NCBI GenBank assembly: GCA_026724425.1
Contig: JAIUCV010000001.1
Span: 4,846,001 to 4,910,000 of the forward strand
DNA length: 64,000 nt
Source: Erythrophleum ivorense
Lineage: Eukaryota; Streptophyta; Magnoliopsida; Fabales; Fabaceae
Reading direction: 5' to 3'
The translations under genes were made by a program, and so were the position numbers. The notes below the pieces were generated by a model, which was not told the DNA's origin, did no database searches, and saw only the letters and a list, made by a program, of their open reading frames with translations. Shown one piece after another: positions 13,371 through 25,650 of the stretch. How positions within the stretch are numbered: the stretch's first letter is position 1; each line of letters opens with the position of its first letter.

Positions 13371-14264
13371 AAAGGAGGGGCGGACATCGTTGGCAGCATC
13401 ACCATTCACCAACACGCCCCTTCCTACACGTCAAACCTATCTCCGCCTCAATAAATTATCAATATATATATATATATATTAATTGATTTGATTACCAAAT
13501 TTATTTTAAAATATTTAAGTGAATCTGGTTTATAATAAATAAATAGACAAAATTAATTAATAACATTTAATAACTCTTTTAGAAATAGATTCTATTAATA
13601 AAAAGATATATATTTATCTATCTATTTATCATTAATTCTTATGAATCATATCAATCTAAAAATTTCAGGATGAATGAACTAAATTTTAAAGGGGAAACAT
13701 TTGGATAAGCTTGATTTAATCATTTGGAAATAAAAATCTTTATCCCTTTATTTTGGGCTAGGCCATCAATCCTTGGCATATGTTTCCGTTCACTTAATGT
13801 ATTTTGATTATTATAAGTTTTTAGTTAGACTCAAATGCAAAAAAAAAAAAAAAAATCAGTAGATTTAATCAATCAATGGTAACCATATCTATAAAAGCAT
13901 ATTAAAAAAATGTCTATCGGTGACAAAATTCAAAATGATAGCATGTCACAGCTTATTGGCTTTATATAATGTGTCTATTTCAATTTATATCCATGAGTAT
14001 TCTAAGGTTTACTTGAGAAACTGTGATTCACCTCAATAAATGGTGGAAATTTTGGAACACTTTGCTTGTCTAAATTACATTGGTTTGTGCAGAACATGGA
14101 GGTACAAGCAAAGAACAATTGAAAAATGAGACATACAGTTATTCTATTATCACATTTTCAAATACATGTTCAGCAGCCCTATATAACCGTACATTACAAG
14201 GAAAAATAAAATAAAATTCAAATTTTGGAAGAAAAGAAAAGAAAATTCATAGGGTAACACCATC
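13371..14264. other. Spacer containing the PAL 3' UTR
   Basis: The PAL 3' UTR, read on the minus strand, extends from 14264 towards lower coordinates for an undetermined distance. The remainder is AT-rich spacer with an (AT)n run near 13462-13480 and a poly-A tract near 13840. No gene seen. Confidence 0.6.
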
Positions 14265-17200
14265 CTAACATATTGGCAGAGGAGCACCATTCCACTCCTT
14301 CAGACACTCCAACAAAGGATCAATCAACTTTCCTCCACACATTGCAGAGAATACCTTGTCAAATTCTTCACCAGGTGACCTCACTTTCTCACCTGTTAGG
14401 AAAACAGTACCCAGTTCTTCTCTCACAAATCTGTACACTGGGTAAGACCTGCATTCCGTAATTCGGTTAGGAATAGCAGGGTTTCCATTCTCAACCTCAA
14501 TCCTTGCACTTTCTACGTCTTTGGGCAAAAGGGTCTTGAGCTCTTCCTCAAAAGCTGCAATCTTGAAGAAAATGGAGGTGCTTGAGTTCTTTTCCCTATC
14601 ACCATTTTCCAATGCACGATCAACCAGGACCTGTCTCAGCTTCTGCATTAATGGGTATGTTCCACTGCAAGGATCATCAATGTAAGCAAACACATACTCA
14701 CGGTCCACCACTTTGAGCAAGTCCTTTTCACAGAATCTTGAAGGGTGTAATTCACCATTGACACCCATTGTTAGGACCCTCTTGGCCACTTGGCTCACAG
14801 TGTTCTTCACAGTACTCTTCAAGTTTTCTTCCAAATGCCTCAGATCAATGGCTTGGCATAATGCAACTAAGAAAGTGGAGGACATGAGCTTCAGTATCTC
14901 CACAGCTTCAGCTGTTTTTCTTGAGGAAATTAGGCCTAAAGAGTTGACATCTTGGTTGTGTTGCTCTGCACTTTGAACATGGTTTGTGACAGGATTGGCA
15001 AGGAACTGAAGCTCTGAGCAGTAGGAAGCCATGGCGATTTCAGCTCCTTTGAAGCCGTAATCCAAGCTCGGGTTTCGGCTCCCGGAGAGATTTGAAGGCA
15101 ACCCATTGTTGTAAAAGTCATTCACAAGCTCAGAGAATTGAGCAAACATGAGTTTTCCAATTGAAGCAAGGGCCAAGCGGGTATTGTCCATTGAAACACC
15201 AATTGGGGTCCCCTGGAAGTTTCCTCCATGAAGTGCCTTGCTCCTTGAAACGTCAATCAAGGGATTGTCGTTCACAGAGTTAATCTCCCTCTCGATCATC
15301 TTCGTCGCTTGCCTGATGACTTCAATCTGAGGTCCAAGCCATTGAGGAGATGTTCTTAGAGCATACCTGTCTTGTTTAGGCTTCTGAAGAGGATCAATCT
15401 CATGTAGCTTCTGTGCTGCTTTAACATAAGAGCTCCCATCTAGAATGTGTTCCATTATAGCTGCAGCCTCAATTTGGCCAGGGTGGTGTTTCAGTTTATG
15501 TGTCAAGTGGTCTGTGAACTCTGGCTTTCCTTGCATAACCTCAGCAAAAATTGCAGACAATACTTCCGACAGAACACCCAGAATGTTTGCCTCAAAAAGA
15601 ACCATGGAAGCTAAGCCAGATCCTACTGCAGTACCATTAACAAGAGCCAAACCCTCTTTAGGTTGCAATTCAAAGAAACCACCATCAATTCCAGCTAGTT
15701 CAAAGGCCTCTTTAGCAGAGAGAATTTTCCCATCAGGACCTATGGACTTGGAGTTGGATCTGCCAATCAAGAGGCCAGCAACGTAAGACAGAGGTACAAG
15801 GTCACCTGATGCAGTGATTGTGCCCCTGAGAGGAAGGCATGGGGTTATGTTGTGGTTCAGAAACTTGGCTATGGCTTCCAAGATCTCAAATCTGATCCCC
15901 GAGTATCCTTGGAGAAGTGTGTTGATTCTAACCAGCATGGCTGCTCTAGTGGCAGTGTGAGGCAAGGTTTGGCAGGATTCTGTGCCATTGCCAAAGATGC
16001 CAGCATTCAAAAATCTGTAGCAACAAAATTTTATAAGAGGTGAGTGGTAGTGAGCCTCACGTATTCATACGTCTATTCTTTTTTTTTTTTGGCATATTAA
16101 CTTTAATAGGGAATTTTTATTAGAAAAGGACAAAATTTAAGTGAAGTTCACTTTATATTCTTATTATGTTTTTTCATGAAAATATGAGTTAAATTACTTT
16201 GTTACTTTCTAAATTTTTATTCAATTTTAATTTAGTCTTTGCCATTATATTTAAGGTAGATATTCAAAGACTGAAAATAGCACATAAATACATAATTGAC
16301 TAAGACAATAAAATTTTATAACATATTGACAGATTTAACGAAATGAACCAAATTAAAAATTTTGAAAGTCATAAAATTCAATTATAAACTTTTAAATTAC
16401 AAAAAATTAAATTAAAAATAAAATAAAATTATGAGGATTGACAGAGTAATTTAATCAAAATATAATATGTAAATATTTTTTATTTTTCTTAAAAAAATTT
16501 AATGTGTCATAATCTTTATATGGGAGACTTACTTTCTTTTATAAAAAATAAATAAATAAATAAATTATATTGGCTCGGGCCACATAAAGAAGAAAGGTGC
16601 TCTTTCAAGTGATTAATGAAAAAAAACAAAACAAAACAATTATGTTAAAGCATAGTCGAAGTACAGATTTTATTAATGATTCAACTGTGCCCACCGACTG
16701 AACCAAGTCATTAACATGAAATATACACTTGTTCTCTTTAATTTGGTTGGCAGAATTATGCCACGAGTGAGGGGTTCTGGTGACAGCATGTAGATGATGA
16801 AGCCAGTAACCATAATATCGGTTACTACTTCCTAATTAATGTCCTGCCCACTGAGCTATATATAAAGACATACAGTACCAATTTGGGACCCACGGATCAA
16901 TTAAAAGCTATTATCAGTGTAGTTGGCTTCATGCACAAGGAAGTCCTTTCATCTTTTTTTAATTTACCCTCTTTTCTAGGTAAGCTTCTAAAATTTTCAT
17001 ATTTCCTATTTATTTATTGGGTAAAATAAAAAAAATGGGGGGAAAATAGGTTTGTATCTTAAACATCAGAATTTATTTTATTTAAATTAATTTCCTCTAA
17101 ATAAAAATCAGAATTAAACTTACTTCTTCTTCTTCTTTTTCTAATATTTGATCGTGGCCATCTGTTCTTGATGAGACGTGATATCTTGAGTGAGTAGTAT

Positions 17201-19143
17201 TTTAATAAAATATTACAAATTGTACTGATTAATGATCCTTTCTTCCAAGTAACCCAAAATTATTCTTTAAATTGGCAGATGTTAATCTGTCAATGAATAT
17301 CTTACCTAATATTTCATGCAGAAACTTATAAATTGCTTCTCCCATACTGTCATCATAATTAAAAGAATGGATCCCGCCTCCAGTCATACGACTGACCAGG
17401 ACTGCAAGGGATGCATTCAATGATTTTTAATTTTTTTAAAGTTTTTTAGTTTTTGCTTTAAAGAGACAAAAAAACTAATTAAAAATAAAAATTATAATTA
17501 AAAAATTTCTATTGAAAAAAAAATTATATTTTAAAAATTTTAACTGTTTTCATAATTGAAATTTTTTATCCAACAATTATAGTGTTCATTTTTTAATTAT
17601 TTTTTAATCTCTAAAAGCAAAAAAATAAATAATAAAAAAGTCAATGCACCCCAAGGCAATTTCAAAAGGTGATGCAGAAACTTCAAGGTGATGCAGAAAC
17701 TTCATTTATAACTTAGCAGTGACAACTCGCAAACTAATTTTAGTAATCATATGTCCCTCTCTTTCTTCCCAATTTTTCTTTGGGTAATAATATACTTGGT
17801 CCTCCCAAAGTTTTTTTCTCTTTTTTTTTATTTCTACGGTTAGCCATATGTTCAAGCCTTGATGATAGTTTCTAATTAATCATTAATTACTAAATTCCAA
17901 TTTTTATGTTCGAAATTAATTTTTTTCCTGATAAAAATCACTTGATTATTCAAAAACCCAGCAAAGCCCTTGTCTATGTTCAATTATAATACTCTATGAC
18001 AAATATATAGACCCCACCAAATAAAACTCGAATCCTGACAATCCACCTTCCCCTGGGCTCTTTAGCAATCATTAAAAGCAAAAGATCCACTAAACTATCT
18101 TCTAATTAATCATTATTTTAACTAATTTACGGCCAATTTAGTAGACAAAAAATTAAGTATAAAAAAATATATAAAATAATTTTATAGATAAAAATTATTA
18201 TAATATCTTTATTTTTAATAATTAATAAATAATATTAAATAATAATTATAAAGATAAAATTAAAATTTTTCTTAACTTTTCTTTTCTTTTTTCATTTCCC
18301 GCGACATACCAAACATGGCGTTAAACTATGATCATACAAGTTAGCGCCTCCAACATACAGTTAATGTTTCCCAATAAGAAAATGATTAGACTTAAAAATT
18401 TGTGAAATAATTTATTATTAAGAAAAATTACTGTTAAAAATTATAAATTAAAAATATTTATATATCTTAAATTTTAAAATTATTTTAAAAGATCAAAATT
18501 AAATAAAATTTAATTAGTCTTAAACTATAATTTTTTTATTTTTGAGTTATTAAAAATAATTTTAAAATTTAAAATCTTTTAATATGAATGTTTTTAATTT
18601 AAATTCTTCACTATAATTTTTTTCTTATTATTAAGTACTTTAATTAGAATTTTTTTTCAAACGCTCAGTTAAAATTTTTTTTATATACCATGTTTTACAA
18701 CCCGACAAAAAAAAAGCTTCACTTAATTAATTAATTTACCTTATAAGCTCCCTCTGGAGGGCTCCTCCCTGCTTGGTTCTCCGGTGTGAGGTGGCTCCGA
18801 AGCCGGTGGTGACCCCATAGCTGTCAGTGCCTTTGTTCATGCTTTCCATGACCCAATCGCTGCTGGCCTTCACGGCGGCGCGAGCCTCCTCCGACAGTTC
18901 CACCGCCACGCCGGCATCGTGGCTGGCGATTGCCGCCACCTGCGATATCGTCAGGGCCTTCCCGGCGAGTCGCACCACCGGCTTCCGGTACTCCTCCACC
19001 ATCCGCTTGACCTCCTCCAAATGACTTCCCTTCAGAGACTCCGCCGCCATTCCCCAGTTCAGTGGATCATTATTACAAGCAGAGCCACTGCCATTGCAAA
19101 GCTCCAAAACGCCATTACCGCCATTAACCTCGGAAAATCCCAT
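14265..19143 (-). CDS. PAL: Phenylalanine ammonia-lyase (PAL), two exons
   Basis: Exons on the minus strand are 19143-18740 and 16014-14265, giving 717 residues (usual 700-725) and a TAG stop. The splice is AG|GTAAAT to CTACAG|A within an Arg codon, restoring ELIRFLNAGIFGNGTES, the usual position of the single PAL intron. The enzyme deaminates L-phenylalanine to trans-cinnamate and ammonia, the first step of phenylpropanoid synthesis, as a mainly cytosolic homotetramer. Visible signatures: GTITASGDLVPLSY, with Ala203-Ser204-Gly205 as the triad that cyclises to the MIO cofactor; catalytic Tyr109 in TDSYGVTTGFG; Phe136 at the position that favours phenylalanine (His occurs in tyrosine-using enzymes); and the conserved HNQDVNSLGLISSRKT. 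The C-terminus ends LPIC. Exon 1 is far more GC-rich than its surroundings. No frameshift or missing residue was seen, so it should be functional. Confidence 0.98.
16015..18739 (-). other. PAL intron (2725 bp, phase 2)
   Basis: AT-rich intron of the PAL gene with donor GTAAAT and acceptor CTACAG. It is long for this family. Most of it is unremarkable; it contains one exon-like coding fragment at 17306-17401 on the same strand. Confidence 0.95.
17229..17420 (-). pseudogene. Exon-like coding fragment of unknown origin inside the PAL intron
   Basis: A minus-strand frame of 63 codons is flanked by good splice signals: CCCTTGCAG ends at 17402 and GTAAGA begins at 17305, enclosing 96 bp. Within it the translation reads VLVSRMTGGGIHSFNY followed by DDSMGEAIYKFLHEIL. 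This is mixed in composition and looks like real protein, unlike the low-complexity translations around it. I do not recognise the parent family. It may be a captured gene fragment, an insertion relic or a chance frame. If spliced into PAL mRNA as a 96-bp cassette it would add 32 codons in the PAL reading frame at Arg135. Confidence 0.35.
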
Positions 19144-19323
19144 CCTAACGATACAACAGTGCTAGCAATAATTAGCTACAACGAACCGGGTTGTATGGTG
19201 GGAGAGAAAATTGAATCTCTCAAATGTCAAGGATACAGGAATTTGTTGGTTAAAGGAAGAAAAAAGAACGTAGAAAAATTATGGAGGGAGTGTGAATTTT
19301 CCTGGGAAAGAAGAAGAAGAAAG

Positions 19324-19329
19324 GGTAGG
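19324..19329 (-). promoter_or_regulatory. CCTACC (H-box / AC-like core) next to the PAL TATA box
   Basis: Reads CCTACC on the coding strand immediately downstream of the TATA box. CCTACC is the MYB-type core of H-boxes and AC elements in phenylpropanoid promoters. Its position between TATA and the probable transcription start is unusual, so function is uncertain. Confidence 0.35.
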
Positions 19330-19337
19330 AATATATA
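19330..19337 (-). promoter_or_regulatory. TATA box of the PAL gene
   Basis: Coding strand reads TATATATT about 190 bp before the ATG. This predicts a start site near 19300 and a leader of roughly 160 nt. A pyrimidine-rich tract (minus strand; 19338-19358) abuts it on the upstream side. Confidence 0.7.
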
Positions 19338-19450
19338 GGGGAGGAGGAGGGAGGGGGACATTGAGCGAGAGGGGTGGGTAAGAAGATGTGTTAGTTGAGA
19401 AGAGAAAACGAGCGTTGGATGTTCATGGCAATGGAGGGTGAGGATGGTGA

Positions 19451-19456
19451 CACGTG
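19451..19456. promoter_or_regulatory. G-box CACGTG in the PAL promoter
   Basis: CACGTG within GACACGTGGA, about 115 bp upstream of the TATA box. It fits both a G-box and an ABRE core (ACGTGG), bound by bZIP or bHLH factors. Such elements are typical of PAL promoters. Confidence 0.5.
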
Positions 19457-19567
19457 GAGAGACGGAGGCGGGTGGTGGGGTTGGGTCCAACATGGGGAGC
19501 GCCACGCCTGGATTTTTCAATTTACTCGTCAACCACGAAAATTGGTGGCAAAGGGAACGGTAGAGGG

Positions 19568-19574
19568 GGTTGGT
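19568..19574 (-). promoter_or_regulatory. AC-II element ACCAACC in the PAL promoter
   Basis: Coding strand reads CCCACCAACCCCC about 235 bp upstream of the TATA box, containing an exact ACCAACC. AC elements are bound by R2R3-MYB activators of lignin and phenylpropanoid genes. A second C-rich near-match (ACCCAACC) lies near 19480. Confidence 0.5.
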
Positions 19575-19628
19575 GGGAAGCACTGTAACAAGGGAAGCCT
19601 CAATAACGTCATCGCCTTATCTTTTACA

Positions 19629-19651
19629 TCTATATATATATATATATATAT
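19629..19651. repeat. (AT)n microsatellite upstream of PAL
   Basis: A 23-bp AT run marking the change from the GC-richer PAL promoter back to AT-rich intergenic DNA. Confidence 0.9.
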
Positions 19652-22600
19652 CACTAATTAAGAGAAAATTATATTTTTTATTTTTATAATTTTATTTAAT
19701 TTTTAATTTAGCCTCTATTGTTATATTTGGTCATATGTTAATTAATTATATGTTATTATATATTTTTTGTCTTTTGTTGTGAGTATAAGTTATATATATA
19801 TATATACAGAATATTAAATAATATATATAGTTAGTTATATTAATAAAATTTAATAAATATTTATAGAATTTTAAGAGTAAAAATTAAATTGAAAAGTTTG
19901 TAAACTATAAGAATTTAGATATAAAATTTTAAATTATATAAATTAAATTAAAAATCAAATAAATTTATAAGAATTAAAAATATAAATTTTATTTATTTAT
20001 TTATTTATTAATAAAAAAGGAGAAATTACAATTATTAATCTACTTAGTAACAAGCCCATGCTTCCCACGAGCCGTTTAGAACTTTTTTACTCACTATTCA
20101 ATAACTTCTTTAATTCTCAGTCCAAAAGCGTTAGCACAAATGGCAATTTTATTAAATATAAGTGCAAAAGAGTCTTAATAGTTTTGGATTCAATTTATAG
20201 GCTCTCCTTTGCCCGCTTCCTACTACTAAGTTTGTGTTTCCTTTGCAATTAAAAAAAAATACCATCTAGTTATATCTAGTTAAGTTGAATGCATGTGTGT
20301 TACATAACTCATTTTTAACCACAATAATAATTTTCTTTCACTAATTCACTAAAAATTAATTTTTTGGCCAATTCATCTTTTTTTTTTTTTGAAAAAAACC
20401 TTCAATCTCTTTCTAATCTCAGACTCACAAGAACAACACCATGGATATTTAATCATATGTAGGGATGACAAATTTTCTAGTCTATGTGGATCGTTGTTGG
20501 AATTGTTTCAAATAGGGGGGAAGAATGAGAATAGGAGTAAATTTTTTTCGCCAAGAATATGAAGTTGACAAAAATTATGTTCCATGTGTCGTGGAGACGC
20601 TGGTATATCAAAATTATTAATATATTCTTAATTTATTTAATTGGTTTAGTGTGTATATATATCGATATTTATATATTTATAATTTATATTAATAAACATA
20701 AATATATGTTTATTTTCAATGATGTATCTAAATTTAAAATTACATGTTTTGAATTTGAAAAAAAAAATTACTTACTGATATTAGGTGAATAACTAACATC
20801 TAATGTTAACAAATTATTTAGTTTAGAGTTAAATTTTGTATGAATTGTGAGATAAAAATAAAATCAAATCATTTCAAACAGAAGAAAATAATATTATCTC
20901 TTTTTAAACTGCAGAAACTAAATTCAAATTTTTGTAAAACTAACAGAATTAAAAATTCATTTAAGCGTTCACTATATATTTGACGTGGGCATGAGAAAAT
21001 ATGGAATGTGATGTAAAATAAAATTAGCTACATTATTTCAAGCTTTTTTAAAAAAATCATTGAATATGGATACTATTCTGAATAAATCAATAAACCAAAA
21101 AGATGTAAAGACTTTTTATGTTTGTGTCGGTAAAAAGACTTCAAGAGTTTGGTTTGTTTGATTTTATTTTTATTTTATTATTTTAAAAATAGATATTTTT
21201 TAAAATAAATTTTAAAAATTTAAAAATTTATTTAAATTATTATTTTAAAAAATAACTGTTTTTTGTTTTTTTTATTCTATAAAATAAAAATTACAAAATA
21301 TTTAAAAAAATATTCTGATTTTTCTATTTTTCAAAATAAAATTCTGTTTTTTGTTTAACAAAACTTTTCATTAAAAACATATTATCAAATAAGTTTTTTT
21401 TTAAAACAAAAAATTATTCTAAAAATAAGAAACCAAACAGGCTTGCTTGAGATGTGTTTTTAAATTTTTGTTGGGTCATTGTGCATTTAACATTTAAAAA
21501 AATTTTTTATTTCAATTTTGTTGATAATGTAAGTCTATAAATTATATTCGATATTTTTATTTTAAAATTATTATTATTAAATTCTCATTATATTTGATAT
21601 ATATTATTAAAAAATTGTACATTTATTATAATTTAATAAAAAAATTAAAATTACATATAAACTTTTTCTCCACAATAAATAGCTCTAATTTAAATAAGTA
21701 CGTAATTGAGTCTAACAGTGCTTTTATAAAATTAGAATGTATTATTTGATCTTGTATTAGGCATTGCCTTTGCCAAGTAGTCTCACAAATACCATTCACT
21801 AATATTTTTACTTTTTTTCCCTTTTATTATTATATATAGTAATAACAACTTCACTTAATTATCTGTTGGAAAAATTATACAGATTCTCTCGAGTTTTGTT
21901 AAATTTATATAAATTTTTTTATCTATTTTTAAAATATATACATATTTTTAAAATAAAAAATTACTTTATATTTTAATTTAATTTTAAGTTTTTATGACTA
22001 AAATAGATGAGAGGTTAAAAATGTTTAAAATTAAACTAAAGTATAAGGTAATTTTTTATTTTAGAAGAGGATTATGTATGTTTTAAAAATAAAAAGAGAT
22101 GCGTATATATTTTTAATATAATTCAAAGAAAATCTATATAATTTACTTTTCTTTTTTTGGTTAACGATGCCTAATGTTTGAATAGATATCCTTGTTGCTT
22201 TAGGATGGAGTAAATATGAATCGTTCAGATTTAATTTAGAATATTTAAATTTCAATTATTTATTTTTTATTCTAAATAATCTATTTGTATTTTGATATTT
22301 TTTACATTAAAGGAAGCAAATACAGGCTAAAGACAGTCTTCCAACGCCAATTAGACAATCAAGTTAAAAGAATACCTTTTTTATCATACTTTTGCCTATT
22401 TTAAAATAAAAATAATGAATAATTATAATAAAAAAATTTAAAATATGAACTGTTCAAATCTAACATCCGTTCCCGCAAGAGATCCCATCCCTAATTATTC
22501 ACCTGGAGAATCTATGCAATTATTCATGTTATTATGCTATTAAAAAGAAGTCCCATAACAAAATTCTGAAACTATTTTTTAATAACTACCTAATATCTTA

Positions 22601-22860
22601 AATTGTCATTGCAGAATTATTTCTTGTTAGTTTTTAATTTGTCTGTCTTTAGAAAGAAGTAATTCACTCAAAGTTTTAAAATATCTTAACTATAATAATA
22701 AATAAATTTACCTCTCTTTAATAGATTATACTTATATAAATATTTCATCAATGTCATTCTTTTTTATAGTGTTAAAAATCAACGTCGAATAAAAATATTG
22801 TAAATTAAAATACCAAAATGGATTCTATGAGAAAACAATTTAGCGAAAATGCAAGTGCAA
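19652..22860. other. AT-rich intergenic region
   Basis: No gene, RNA gene or element end was recognised. The short open frames are low-complexity AT-rich translations. Confidence 0.75.
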
Positions 22861-23070
22861 ATGTTCAATCATTCCAAATTAACCCAAATGCAACCTGAAT
22901 CATTTCTCAGGAAAATTTCAGTGAAAGTGAGGAGATACTTCATAGTTGACTAAGAGGTAAAGTTCATGTGTTCAATCATTCCAAATTAACCCAAATGCAA
23001 CCGAAATCATTTCTCAAAAAAAAAATCAGTGAAAGTGAGGAGATACTTCATAGTTGACTAAGAGGAAAAG
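22861..23070. repeat. Tandem pair of about 102-bp units
   Basis: Unit 1 (22861-22962) and unit 2 (22967-23070) both run from TTCAATCATTCCAAATTAAC to CATAGTTGACTAAGAGG. They differ by only a few substitutions and a poly-A expansion, so the duplication is recent. No coding role is apparent. Confidence 0.92.
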
Positions 23071-23995
23071 TATGTTGGAATACACAATTGGTTTGAGGTT
23101 TACACTTTTCTTATCCAAATTTGTTTAACAAGATGAGAATTTTCCTAGTTCTTTCATCACTTTTTCCCCAGCTTTTTCATATTACTTCTTAGAAAATTTA
23201 CGTACAATAATTTTTAAGATATTTAATATCAATTTTTATGATAGAAGACTCTCTTTTTTTAGAACAATTGTAGGGATCTGAACTTGCCTCGTTCGATAAC
23301 TTTTTCTTATTACTTCTTAGAAATTTTACATATACTAATTATTACATGCATGGTTTGATAATCTAATGTAGTCAAATTTCTTTGATGGAGAATTATAGAC
23401 AAAAACTTATAGTTAAAAAAATTATTTTATAAGACCTGTTATCATTATTTTAAAATAGATTATCATTGCTTTTAATTAAAATCGATATTACTTTATGGTA
23501 ATAAGTCTTGTAAAATATTTTTTTTCTAATTTTTTATCTTTATTTGTAATTATCCCTTGCTTTTATCTCACTCTTCAAAAATTTTTAAATTTAAGCTCTC
23601 TAAAATTTTTCTAAGCTTAAAATTTAATTTGCTAAACCATTCCAAATTTTATTTAGCATAAGTACTTTAATTTCTATATTAATTTTTTTAATTTAAACTT
23701 GCCCTCTACAAAAGTTTAAATTTTCTATTATTTTTCTCTTCCCAAATTATTAGTTTTAAACTAGACATTTTTGCGTTATTATACAATTGGGTTTCACCCT
23801 GTGGCCATGATGTTGAGTTCTAAATGAGCTTTTCCGTAATATAAAATGAAGTCTAAAACTCTTCCTAAATTGAAAGTTATGGCATTTGAAATCAGGGTGT
23901 TGACTTAAACTTTCTTTTAATCTTTTGATGATTACTCTATTCTCATATATATCATCTTAAAATATTTGACTTTTAAAATACCTTTAATAGCAATT

Positions 23996-24840
23996 AAGGG
24001 TTGTCACAAAAAGTGAGTTCAACAACAATTTCCTAACTTTTTGGTCTCTTGAGAAAATAAATTTTAAGAATTTTCATAACATCCCTTTTAAAGTTACCAT
24101 GACAGCATCGCCTTAAAAAAAATAAATTTTAAAAGCTTTCATAACATCCCATTTTGCTAGTGGCCTTGTGCCACAATGGTACCATCTTCCGCCAATGCAC
24201 AGGGACCCCACTCTCCCCTCCTCTTCTATTGTAATTAAAAAAAATAGCAATCTTTTGCAACAAAATTGAAAGGGTTGCCATAAAAATCACCTTTTGTGGT
24301 GACTTTTTAAGATTATACTAAAAGTTTTAATGACAAAATTTTTTAGTTTCAAAAAAAAAAATTTAAAAGGTTTTTTTGGTGAGACCAAAAAAGCTGTTGT
24401 AAAATACTTTTAATAATAACTTTTTAAATTTGCCAATAAAAATTTTTGCACCATAACTTTGTTTGATGTAAAAAAAGAATATTAAAGACTTTTATGGTTA
24501 CTCACCACATTTTGTTGCGGTGGCACTAGTGGAGTCATTACATAAACAATTTTTAATGGCAACATTAAAAGGGTTGTCACAAAAATTACATTTTGTAATG
24601 ATTTTACAAAGTGACATTAAAAGTTCAAAACTTGTTGATTTCTTAACAAAAAATATTTTAAAGGCTTTTGTTGCAACTCCAAAAAAGTCATTATAAAAAA
24701 TTTGTAGTAATAATTTTTAATAAAAATAAAATAAACATTTTTAGTGATGATATTTTTTTTATGACTTATAATTGTTGTTACTAAAAATGTATTTTTAATA
24801 GCAACTTCTATTGTAGCCACTAAAAATCCTAATTTTTCAT
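23996..24840. repeat. Region of iterated GGTTG(T/C)CACAAAAA motifs, possible decayed DNA transposon
   Basis: The motif AGGGTTGTCACAAAAA or a close variant occurs at 23996-24012, 24271-24286 and 24568-24584. Related forms in both orientations (TAGCAACTTCTATTGTAGCC near 24799) fill the interval. A second unit, AAATTTTAARxxTTTCATAACATCCC, occurs near 24058 and 24124. Arrays of degenerate subterminal motifs like these are characteristic of CACTA-type plant transposons. No CACTA terminus or target duplication was found and no transposase frame remains. Confidence 0.35.
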
Positions 24841-25542
24841 AATGATATTTTTACACTGACTTGATTTCCTTAAAAAATACTAAGATACGAAAAGCTTCTA
24901 ATAAATGTTAGAAAGTATATGATTGAGTCAGTTTGTGTGATAAGTGTCATAATTATAATAAAAAACAAAATAAATGAATTGGATATTTTCCTTACGGTAA
25001 AATAATATTTGTTTTAATAAACAACTATTCAAAACAAAAATAAGTGGCACTTATGAAACTTTAGAAGATATTACAAAAGAAGTATTGACTTTTATTGATT
25101 CAAAACTCTTAATTTGTCAATGAACTAATTTATAATCTAATGGATCTGTCATATAATAACATAAAATAGATTTTTATAAATGAATGATTATGAATGCCTA
25201 GTCTTTCTATCGATGGAGTCATTGTTACTGAAAGCAAATGCAGCGATATAGAAAGCACCTGCCAAGTCATATGCAGAAAACCAAATCAAAGACTCTGATC
25301 AAGCTATTAGACCAAAACAAAACTAAATTTCAACGTTAGCAGTGTACAGAGCCGTAACTTGCAAGAAATTAAGTCTAAACCTCTGATTTACTATGCATTA
25401 GAGAAAAAAGATAATAAAATTAAACAAAGACAGATCAAGACTTTTCATTATAAAAACTATCGTATCCAAAGGTAATTTACTTTTAAAAATAACCCGAGAG
25501 AGAGATTGAATCAAGGATGTGCACCAAAGTCGGATGACATGT

Positions 25543-25650
25543 TATATTTTCATAACATGTTCTTCAGACATTCATCATTTACAAAAACATTAGTTTACCA
25601 TATGTTAATTGAAAGACAATAATGCCCTGAAATATATGCCATTCAAGTAA
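25543..25650. repeat. Imperfect direct repeat, copy 1 (partner 26243-26350)
   Basis: Shares TTTTCATAACATGTTCTTC, an ATTCATCA block, the GACAATAATG block and GCCATTCAAGTA, in the same order, with a segment 700 bp further on. The copies are clearly diverged. Confidence 0.7.

Noticed and set aside
14713..15786. Several plus-strand open frames opposite PAL exon 2
   Set aside because: They are antisense shadows of the PAL coding sequence and resemble no protein themselves.
18827..19338. Plus-strand frames opposite PAL exon 1 and leader
   Set aside because: They are open only because the GC-rich PAL exon lacks stop codons in those frames; no protein similarity.
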